Below, piece after piece: positions 55,613 to 62,138 of a DNA stretch of 62,138 nucleotides. The stretch is from Thermoflexibacter ruber (GTDB lineage Bacteria; Bacteroidota; Bacteroidia; Cytophagales; Thermoflexibacteraceae): the NCBI RefSeq assembly GCF_900113045.1, contig NZ_FONY01000033.1, positions 1-62,138 of the forward strand. The letters are read 5' to 3'. Within the stretch, counting starts at the first letter, position 1; every line of letters starts with the position of its first letter. A program made the position numbers and the translations under genes. The notes under the pieces were generated by a model that searched no databases, was not told where the DNA came from, and worked only from the letters and a program-made list of their open reading frames with translations.

Positions 55613-55852
55613 GTTAAAAAAATGTTTGATTTAAATTGTTTGAATTAACTTATTGATTATTAAAATACGAATAAAAAAAATGTATTTGTTTATAGGTCAA
55701 TAGCCACGCAACAATAAAAACTTCACATCTGTAAAGACAAAATTTTTCAAAAAAAGTTTCACTTTTCTAAGAAAATTTATGAATAGACTAAGCCTTATCT
55801 ACTAATTCAGTAAAATCAGCACTACAAGCAAAAAATGGATAGTTGTCGAGAC
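55613..55852. other. Intergenic region
   Basis: 240 bases of AT-rich sequence between the hydroxylase start and the flippase stop, on the same strand as both. It should hold the hydroxylase promoter. No RNA gene or repeat is visible. Confidence 0.3.
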
Positions 55853-57346
55853 TCAATTCCAAAATAAAAATATAAAAAGACCAAAAAGTAATAGTATTAT
55901 CAAAGGAGGAAGGGCGACCGTTTTTTCAAAATGCCAAAATCGTAAATCAAAAGTACGATAAGCACGATAAGCACAATACCAAGAATAAAAAAGTAAACCA
56001 CTGACTAACAGTGCAATAGGATAGCTATAAAGTGGATTTATTTGATACATGCTAAAAAAGACCAGCAAAAACAAACCTCCTGTGATAGCATTTACCTTGT
56101 GCCATACAATCTGGTTAGTAGTAGAAAAAAAGTGCAGGTGCATCGCTCCAAATCTTTGGAAAAAGTAAGCTATACCAAAACAAAACCATAACCTAATCTC
56201 AGGAAACTGAGTTTTAGAACCTATAAAATGCAGCATTATATCTCCTATTAGGCTTGCTAAGACAAATGTTCCCACAAAAATCCAATGAGAACGCATCATG
56301 CCTTGCTTAGCAACCCCTACCAGCACTGCCTTATTACCTTCTGCATACAATTTGGCTAATCTTGGTAACTTGCTGTAAAGAGGAGCTTGTGCAAACTCAT
56401 TGATGATTTCTATTATTCTCAAACCTAATAAAAACATTGCTGCTGACGCTCCTGCAAAAGCACCACCAATGTATAAAGAAGCAAAACGCAAAGTCCCAAA
56501 GGAAATCAATACACCCAACCCACTTCTCCAAGCTGTTTGCCAAATAATAGGGAAAATTGATGAATAAGACTCTGTTTTTTGAAAAGTATTAGTAATGTTA
56601 CTATCTTCTTTCTCTTTCTTCAACATTCTATTGGCTAACCAATGATTTACACCTATTCCTATCATTACCCATACTTGGCTGGCGACTATCATTCCCAACA
56701 ATCCGCCATTCAACAGCAATACAGATAAACTACTCAAAATCCCCCCCAGTGCAATCAAAACCTCCCAACGCCGTAGTATAGCTACTTGATTCAATCCTTG
56801 CAAGCAAGCACTGTATTGATTGGTACGCAAGTAAAAGAGAGAGGCAAAAACTATCACACCCCAAGCCCACCAGCCTTGATTAGCTTGATTTTGTAACTTT
56901 TCAATAGGGACATAGACAAAGTATGTGCCTACTGTAAGCAGCAAACCAAAGGAAATCAAGGTCATGCGTGTATATACTTTTTGCATTACCTTGATTATCT
57001 GTGCTATCAAAGCCCAATTAGACGTTTTTCTAGCATCATTTTGATTATTCACTAAATTGGAGAAAGAGTAGAGGTCTTTGGCACCTCCTTTGGCAAAAGC
57101 TATTAAACGAGCGAAAGTAGGTGTAAATCCCATATCTACAAGCAGTTGAAGGCTCACCACTTGGGCAAACATAAACCAAAGTGTAATTTCTTCTTGGCTA
57201 AAAGTTCGCAATACCAAAGGTAAAACCACTACTGCTGAGAGAGAACGAGTAAGAAAACTCCCCCAAGTCATTAAGGTTGGAGATTCCCACAAAAATAAGA
57301 AAAAACCTTTGAGCGAGGAGAAAGAAGTAAAATTTTGTAAACTCAT
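55853..57346 (-). CDS. Wzx-like polysaccharide/oligosaccharide flippase
   Basis: 497 residues with about 12 membrane helices, in the MATE/MOP superfamily of polysaccharide exporters. The start MSLQNFTSFSSLKGFFLFLW, LTRSLSAVVVLPLVLRTFSQ and ELALWF-like EEITLWFMFAQVVSLQLLVD are typical of Wzx and lipid-linked oligosaccharide flippases. It likely moves a sugar-linked lipid across the inner membrane. It ends the pair with the branching enzyme gene 34 bases upstream; no clear functional link between the two is seen. Confidence 0.8.
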   Translation of the reverse strand: MSLQNFTSFSSLKGFFLFLWESPTLMTWGSFLTRSLSAVVVLPLVLRTFSQEEITLWFMFAQVVSLQLLVDMGFTPTFARLIAFAKGGAKDLYSFSNLVNNQNDARKTSNWALIAQIIKVMQKVYTRMTLISFGLLLTVGTYFVYVPIEKLQNQANQGWWAWGVIVFASLFYLRTNQYSACLQGLNQVAILRRWEVLIALGGILSSLSVLLLNGGLLGMIVASQVWVMIGIGVNHWLANRMLKKEKEDSNITNTFQKTESYSSIFPIIWQTAWRSGLGVLISFGTLRFASLYIGGAFAGASAAMFLLGLRIIEIINEFAQAPLYSKLPRLAKLYAEGNKAVLVGVAKQGMMRSHWIFVGTFVLASLIGDIMLHFIGSKTQFPEIRLWFCFGIAYFFQRFGAMHLHFFSTTNQIVWHKVNAITGGLFLLVFFSMYQINPLYSYPIALLVSGLLFYSWYCAYRAYRTFDLRFWHFEKTVALPPLIILLLFGLFIFLFWN

Positions 57347-57380
57347 TAAAATAAAGTCTTGTCTATGGATATACAGTCCC

Positions 57381-59444
57381 CTACCCTACCCTTTTGAATA
57401 CCAATACTACCCTGTTAGGGATATAAATTTGAAGGAAATTTTCCGTGCCGCTTTCTGTTGCCTCGGGCAGGGTAAAGTATTCTACTTCTGGTTTTATGCG
57501 ATTAAAACCACCAAACTGCTCATCATCAGAGTTCAATACTATTTCATACTTACCTGCTTGGGGCACCCAAAATTTGTAATCAGGGATAGAGTGAGTAGTA
57601 TGAAAGTTAAATACAAAAATGAGTTCCGCCCTTTCAAAAATCACAATTTTATTTACCTCGTCCATATTTAACTGGCGAGCAGGGTTACGGCTTGGAATAT
57701 TTTTAAGTAGTTGATAGTCAGTAGCTAACTTTATTATTGCCTTATCAAATTGTTTAAGGTATTCGTATCTGAGCAATTTATTGTCCACTAAACTCCACTG
57801 TCTTCTGGCGTACTTGTAACTCCACCCATTCCCCTCTCTGGGAAAATCAATCCACTCTGGATGTCCAAATTCATTACCCATAAAATTGAGGTAGGCATCT
57901 CCTCCTAAACTCATAGTGAATAAGCGAATTAACTTATGCAGTGCGATGCCTCTGTCCACTGCCAAGTTAGGAATATCCTTGCTCATAGAATAGTACATCT
58001 CCTTATCCATAAGCCAAAAAGCAATCGTCTTGTCCCCCACTAAGGCTTGGTCATGAGATTCGCTATAAGCTATCGTTTTTTCATTAAAACGGCGATTAGT
58101 AAGTACATGCCACATGTCGTGGATATTCCACGTCTCATCGGGGTACTCTTTAAGTAGTTTTATCCAATAATCAGGAATCCCCATGCCCAAGCGATAATCA
58201 AAGCCTAAACCTCCCTCTAAGATAGGACGACATGTACCCGGCATTCCGCTCATGTCCTCTGCAATAGAGATGTAACGTTCATCTAAGCTGTGAATCAGTG
58301 CATTAGCTAACTGTAAATAGGTTAATGCGTCGGTATCCACACTCATATCAAAATACTGGCTCAAATTGACAAAAGAAGTTCCTAAACCATGGTGATGGTA
58401 TAACATAGAAGTTACGCCGTCAAATCGGAATCCATCAAAACGAAACTCCTCTAACCAATAACGCACATTAGACAATAAGAACTGTAAAACTTCTTTTTTC
58501 CCGTAGTCAAAAAGTTTAGAATCCCATCCGTCATGATTGCCCTTGCCTCCTGCATGAAAATATTGATATTCAGTACCGTCAAAGAAATTTAATCCTTCAT
58601 AAATATTTTTGACTGCGTGAGAATGAACAATATCCATAATTACAGCAATCCCTAATTCGTGTGCTTTTTTTATTAAAAGTTTTAAATCCTCAGGTGTGCC
58701 AAAACGAGAAGAAGGGGCAAAAAAACTCGATACATGATAGCCAAAAGAACCATAGTAAGGATGCTCGTGAATCGCCATCATCTGTATTGCATTATAACCT
58801 AAATCTTTTATACGAGGCAAAATATTTTCTGCAAATTCCAGATAAGTACCTATTCCTTCTTTTTCCTGCGCCATGCCTACATGACACTCATAAATCAATA
58901 AATTATCCTTTACCTCATCGAGTATCTTGCTTTGATTTGCTTCATCTCCTTCCCAATCAAATACTTGCTTGGGATTCCATAATTGGGCAGAAAAATCTTT
59001 GGTGGTTTCATCTTGTATGACTCGCCTAATGTAAGGAGGAATACGCTCTAACTCTCCTGCTTGGGAGTGAACCAAGACTTTAAATTTACTTTCGTGAGTA
59101 AACTTTTCACTATACGTTTTATCATCTAAAAAAATTTCCCAAATACCATCTTTTCTACGTTTTAAAGGATGGGAAACCCTGTTCCACTCGTTAAAATCAC
59201 CAATTAGGAAAAGGGCTTTGGCCGCAGGCGCCCACTCTCTATAGAACCATCCCTGTGCCTCCTTGTCATAGTTCAAACCTAAAAAAAGGTGGTTGCCCGC
59301 AAAATCATATAAACTCCCATAAAGATTTTCTATTTCAAAAATCATATTGTGTACGTGAAGAAATCTTCTGGTAATTTCTTGGTTATAGGGTACAAGCCAA
59401 GCATCATTTTTGGTTATAGGCAAATAGCGAGCATGTCGTTTCAT
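57381..59444 (-). CDS. glgB: 1,4-alpha-glucan branching enzyme, eukaryote-like GH13
   Basis: 687 residues. N-terminal CBM48 (about 65-150, WAPAAKALFLIGDFNEWN) is followed by a GH13 barrel. Region I is DIVHSH (271-276), region II is FRFDGVTSMLY with nucleophile Asp342, region III is SIAEDMSG with acid/base Glu396, and a region IV-like segment is YSESHDQALVGDKT. The C-terminal beta domain ends the protein. The LEEFRFDGFRFDGVTSMLYH segment, GSFGYHVS and the length match the eukaryotic/GBE1-type branching enzymes rather than the bacterial GlgB of E. coli. It introduces alpha-1,6 branches in glycogen. No other glycogen gene is here. Confidence 0.93.
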   Translation of the reverse strand: MKRHARYLPITKNDAWLVPYNQEITRRFLHVHNMIFEIENLYGSLYDFAGNHLFLGLNYDKEAQGWFYREWAPAAKALFLIGDFNEWNRVSHPLKRRKDGIWEIFLDDKTYSEKFTHESKFKVLVHSQAGELERIPPYIRRVIQDETTKDFSAQLWNPKQVFDWEGDEANQSKILDEVKDNLLIYECHVGMAQEKEGIGTYLEFAENILPRIKDLGYNAIQMMAIHEHPYYGSFGYHVSSFFAPSSRFGTPEDLKLLIKKAHELGIAVIMDIVHSHAVKNIYEGLNFFDGTEYQYFHAGGKGNHDGWDSKLFDYGKKEVLQFLLSNVRYWLEEFRFDGFRFDGVTSMLYHHHGLGTSFVNLSQYFDMSVDTDALTYLQLANALIHSLDERYISIAEDMSGMPGTCRPILEGGLGFDYRLGMGIPDYWIKLLKEYPDETWNIHDMWHVLTNRRFNEKTIAYSESHDQALVGDKTIAFWLMDKEMYYSMSKDIPNLAVDRGIALHKLIRLFTMSLGGDAYLNFMGNEFGHPEWIDFPREGNGWSYKYARRQWSLVDNKLLRYEYLKQFDKAIIKLATDYQLLKNIPSRNPARQLNMDEVNKIVIFERAELIFVFNFHTTHSIPDYKFWVPQAGKYEIVLNSDDEQFGGFNRIKPEVEYFTLPEATESGTENFLQIYIPNRVVLVFKRVG

Positions 59445-59525
59445 AAGTACTTAATTGTTTATTTCTTGAATATGAGTAAGACAAAAGTACATTTAATTTT
59501 ATATAAGTTCTTACAATTAGGCTAA

Positions 59526-59558
59526 TAAAAATAAAACCTTCCCACTCTCGAGGGAAGG
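59526..59558 (-). terminator. Rho-independent terminator of the repeat-protein gene
   Basis: Read on the minus strand, a 7-base GC-rich stem (ccttccc/gggaagg, 59537-59543 and 59552-59558) with an 8-base loop is followed by a run rich in T (59526-59536). It lies about 38 bases after the stop of the gene at 59596. Confidence 0.8.
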
Positions 59559-59595
59559 CAAAGAAGTACTTATAATTTTTATTTGACTTCTGCTA

Positions 59596-60789
59596 TTAAA
59601 TAGCTTGCGTGATTATTCCTATAAAAACATCGGTTTCATTACCGTTTTCATCTTTGAATCTTACGTACACTTTTTTCTCTCCGTTCCCCGGTGTAAGTTG
59701 CCAGCGATAATTTTCTTTGTAAGGAATCCAACCTGCATTAGTAAAATCTGCATTATTGCTAATCATCATAAAGATAGCACCTTTGGCTTTGAGTTTCAAG
59801 TTTACGTTGCGGTCAATATCTTCGGTATATTTTGCCCCATCATTAATAGTAATGCTACAATCTTCTGGCGGTGTACTATCCCATTCAATATCGTCAAAAG
59901 CTATTTTCGATTCGTTATTAGACTGGTCTTTAAACCTTGCATATACTACATTTTTACCTTGCTGTGCCAACTTCCATTCCATAGAGGTTGCATAGGGAAC
60001 CCAATTTACTCCTGCAAACGTAGTATCTGTACTTACCTTCATGTGCGAAGCCCCTCTTGCAAAGAGAGTTAAAGATACCTTACCATTTTTATCATTGGTT
60101 ACTTTTTGGTCTGCATTGATTAGCACCTTAGGGTCTAAGGGAGGCTCTGAATCTACTAAAATCTGAGCAGAAACAATCTGAGTTTCATTTTTTGCATCAT
60201 CTATAAACTTTACGAACACTTCTCTCATTCCATCAGCTGTGCCTTCTAAGTTCCATTTTGTACTATTTCTAAACGCCTGCCATCTTGCTTTAATAAAGCC
60301 TTTGGAATTGCTAATCATCATATATTTAGCATCATCGGCATTCAATTCCAAAGTAACTTCTTTGTTAGGATTGTTTACAAATCCCTTTTCAGCAATAATT
60401 TTAATTGAGGGATTGGCAGGAGGAGTTCTATCCACAATAACACTTTCTTTCATTACTGGTGTAATGTTTCCAAACTTATCTTTTAGCTGCACATAGATAG
60501 TTTTTTCACCTTCCCCGTTGCTGAAACTCCACTGTCCGAAATTTCCTTTGAACGGAATCCATGAGGAATTGTCTTTAAAATCTTCGTAATTACTGATACG
60601 CATTTCACGAGGCTCTCCAGAAGCCATAATTTCCAATGCTACCGTAGGCGTCTGCGTGTATTTACTTCCTCCGTTAAGCCTAATGCGAAAGTTATCAATG
60701 CGAGCCTCTACATCTTGTGATTGAGCAACTTGAATGCTTAGTATGGTCAAAGGTAGAACTAAAAATATTTTTGTTAAAAATTTTTTCAT
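59596..60789 (-). CDS. Secreted protein of four Ig-like repeats
   Basis: 397 residues with a signal peptide (about 1-24, QVAQSQD). The rest is four tandem repeats of about 90 residues. Each holds strands with a core like MMISN..F..A.W.PY......W.L..G.G.K.VYVRFKD..GNET and ends with a linker DRTPP, DSEPP or DSTPP. This looks like a bacterial Ig-like module array of the kind found in surface proteins. No sorting domain is visible after the fourth repeat. The repeats are diverged, not recently duplicated. Monocistronic with a strong terminator. Confidence 0.75.
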   Translation of the reverse strand: MKKFLTKIFLVLPLTILSIQVAQSQDVEARIDNFRIRLNGGSKYTQTPTVALEIMASGEPREMRISNYEDFKDNSSWIPFKGNFGQWSFSNGEGEKTIYVQLKDKFGNITPVMKESVIVDRTPPANPSIKIIAEKGFVNNPNKEVTLELNADDAKYMMISNSKGFIKARWQAFRNSTKWNLEGTADGMREVFVKFIDDAKNETQIVSAQILVDSEPPLDPKVLINADQKVTNDKNGKVSLTLFARGASHMKVSTDTTFAGVNWVPYATSMEWKLAQQGKNVVYARFKDQSNNESKIAFDDIEWDSTPPEDCSITINDGAKYTEDIDRNVNLKLKAKGAIFMMISNNADFTNAGWIPYKENYRWQLTPGNGEKKVYVRFKDENGNETDVFIGIITQAI

Positions 60790-61083
60790 TGCATGAAATA
60801 ATTTAAAATGGGTTATTCTGTTGCTTTAAATATCAAACATAATACTGCAAATCTCAACTACTCAAAAAGAGTGCAAATATTAAATTATAGTAAAACAAAA
60901 ATAGTATTTCTTAGACAAATAATCCCCAATTTTAAGCAATATTAAGGTAAAAAAGGAATTAAAATATGCTTATTTTAACATTTTATATTAAGGTAGTAAT
61001 TTCTTAGAGTACTAAAAAACAAAGGACTTCAAAAAATTATTTATCTCAATAGTCCTCAAAAAAATCATTATTTTGCTATTTAC
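60790..61083. other. Intergenic region, AT-rich
   Basis: 294 bases very rich in A and T between the repeat-protein start and the peroxiredoxin stop. It must hold the repeat-protein promoter. Nothing else is visible. Confidence 0.3.
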
Positions 61084-61536
61084 TTACTTTATAATCTGCT
61101 TAGTATGCTCTTTGGCTTTAACTTTCTCAATAATATCCATAATTTTACCTTGCTCGTCTATGACAAAAGTAGTTCGGATAGTTCCCATGTAAGATTTTCC
61201 ATACATTTTTTTCTCTTTCCATGTATCGTACAATTCGTGTATCTTTTTATCTGTATCCGCAATCAATCTAAAAGGAAGCTGGTATTTTTCTATAAATTTT
61301 TGATGCGTTTCGACATCATCAGTACTAATGCCTATGACTTCATAGCCTTTTGAAGTAATAAAATCATAATTATCTCTGAGATTACACGCTTGATTGGTGC
61401 ATACCTCTGTCAAATCTTTGGGATAAAAATACAAGATAACTTTTTTTCCTCTTAAGTCAGAAAGTTTGACGGTGCGATTCTCTTGGTCAATTCCTGAGAA
61501 GTCTGGTGCAATATCACCAATTTTTAAGTTTGTCAT
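61084..61536 (-). CDS. bcp: Thioredoxin-dependent thiol peroxidase (Bcp/PrxQ type)
   Basis: 150 residues, normal for the family. The peroxidatic Cys46 is in the P-x3-T-x2-C motif (YPKDLTEVCTNQACNLRDNY) and a second cysteine (Cys51) lies five residues on, as in 2-Cys PrxQ. IGDIAPDFSGID and ATFVIDEQGKI-like TTFVIDEQGKIMD segments are present. It reduces peroxides and alkyl peroxides in the cytoplasm. Upstream on its strand is a 400-base gap next to the IS element. Confidence 0.93.
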   Translation of the reverse strand: MTNLKIGDIAPDFSGIDQENRTVKLSDLRGKKVILYFYPKDLTEVCTNQACNLRDNYDFITSKGYEVIGISTDDVETHQKFIEKYQLPFRLIADTDKKIHELYDTWKEKKMYGKSYMGTIRTTFVIDEQGKIMDIIEKVKAKEHTKQIIK

Positions 61537-61946
61537 ATTTTATTTCATAATGGGTTAAATTCTCTCCCTAAACTATTTAGAGAAGTAAAGTGTTTGCGGA
61601 GAAATGCTCATTTTTGCTAAGTTAACCAGAGCCCCTCCACAGTAAGAAGTATGTGTGAAAATACCCGCTAATTAGGTATTAACCCTTGTAATATTTTCAA
61701 TTAATTAAATTACAACTTCAAGAAAATTTTTACGTTACTTTAATAAAACTATTTATCAATATATTAGCCCCCTTTAAAATGGCATTGTTTATGTTCTTTA
61801 CCGCTTAACATCTATTAGCTTTTATGATTTTTTAATATTAACGTGAGTTATTGAGGTAATTGCTTAAAAGTCAATTTTTTATGATAAAAAATGTTCAATA
61901 TTAATAAATATAGTATATTTGAAAATTACACTAATCAAAGAATACT
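61537..61946. other. AT-rich region leading into the insertion sequence
   Basis: The first part holds the bcp promoter. A short stem (aatacc/ggtatt) is at about 61660. The left end of the insertion sequence should lie in the last 100 or so bases; ACGTGAGTTATTG at 61841 is one candidate but cannot be confirmed without the right end. Confidence 0.4.
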
Positions 61947-61965
61947 ATGTACTTAATATTGAACA
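61892..61965 (+). repeat. 13-bp inverted repeat around the transposase start
   Basis: tgttcaatattaa (61892-61904) and ttaatattgaaca (61953-61965) are perfect reverse complements. The ATG at 61947 sits just before the right arm, so a transcript entering from outside would be able to fold over the start region. Confidence 0.65.
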
Positions 61966-62138
61966 CAACAAAACTAATAGAAATTTACATTACTTGTGAT
62001 GACTTTGCTAAAAAATTTGAACAGTATCAATTAAGTCAAGGACAAGTTGTACCACAAGAAAAAATGTCTTGTTCAGAAATCATGGCAATTGTGATTTATT
62101 ATCATATATCAGGCATGAAATGTTTCAAATATTACTAT
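61947..62138 (+). mobile_element. IS982-family transposase, 5' part
   Basis: The frame starting at ATG 61947 is open for 64 codons to the right edge. MYLILNTTKLIEIYITCDDF, KKFEQYQLSQGQVVPQEKMS and CSEIMAIVIYYHISGMKCFK match the N-terminal pattern of IS982-type transposases (an acidic start, then a SEIM-I-I-YH-SG-FK helix). The DDE catalytic residues, the right end and target duplication lie outside the window, so it is not known whether the copy is intact. Confidence 0.75.

Noticed and set aside
61537-61840. tRNA or small RNA in the gap before the insertion sequence
   Set aside because: No cloverleaf, CCA or conserved T-loop pattern can be found by eye; only a 6-base stem.

Overview
The window is AT-rich and almost fully coding. 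It looks like a chromosomal segment of a Bacteroidota bacterium, most likely a Cytophagales-type gliding or environmental relative. The grounds are the repertoire (RimP-NusA, PiT plus PstSCAB, TPR-linked histidine kinases, PepSY-like and L-type lectin secreted proteins, NADPH-dependent oxidoreductase fusions, fatty-acid/sterol hydroxylases, aerobic heme A synthesis), the near absence of Shine-Dalgarno sequences, and several TAnnTTTG boxes of the Bacteroidota sigma-factor type upstream of genes. No rRNA, tRNA or CRISPR array was seen. This assignment is inference from gene content; no database was searched.

Layout. 1-3176 (-): the N-terminal part of a very large secreted kelch/Ig-like/malectin protein that runs off the left edge. 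3513-6087 (+): a broken lipoprotein gene with three apparent single-base losses and a Cys-rich tail, then a beta-propeller protein and a periplasmic thioredoxin-like protein overlapping by ATGA. 6150-10399: an alpha/beta hydrolase, alanine dehydrogenase and a TPR histidine kinase. 10421-15731: a phosphate island, pstSCAB on the minus strand divergent from a low-affinity PiT transporter; PstC carries a PstS-like insertion. 15796-23261: asnS, a PD-(D/E)XK nuclease, bifunctional RelA/SpoT, DinB-like and PepSY-like proteins and a quinone reductase-MaoC fusion. 23258-31935: sulfatase, DsrE-like protein, response-regulator/kinase hybrid, aldo/keto reductase-RidA fusion, UDP-xylose synthase-type decarboxylase, L-type lectin and thioesterase. 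32049-34545: YbaB, glycosyltransferase and AI-2E family transporter in a tight run. 34672-42341: FtsX, sensor kinase, TIM-barrel isomerase, two alpha/beta hydrolases and an alkylglycerol-monooxygenase-like membrane hydroxylase. 42342-46753: LolA-like protein, rimP-nusA with its own promoter and terminator (no infB), and two secreted proteins. 46758-53579: a respiratory block with a His-rich membrane protein, a TPR lipoprotein, ctaA, a Uma2-type nuclease, ctaB and a CPBP-type membrane protein. 53702-61536 (-): zinc-ribbon membrane protein, fatty acid hydroxylase, Wzx-like flippase, glycogen branching enzyme, a four-repeat Ig-like secreted protein and peroxiredoxin. 61947-62138: the start of an IS982-type transposase cut by the right edge.

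The most unusual items are the PstC permease with an embedded solute-binding-protein-like segment, two enzyme fusions (oxidoreductase-MaoC and aldo/keto reductase-RidA lacking the usual Rid arginine), a Uma2 nuclease wedged inside the heme A operon, a broken gene whose three frame shifts all have the same sign and together restore the frame, two intergenic palindromes with an identical core, and a 13-bp inverted repeat bracketing the transposase start codon.
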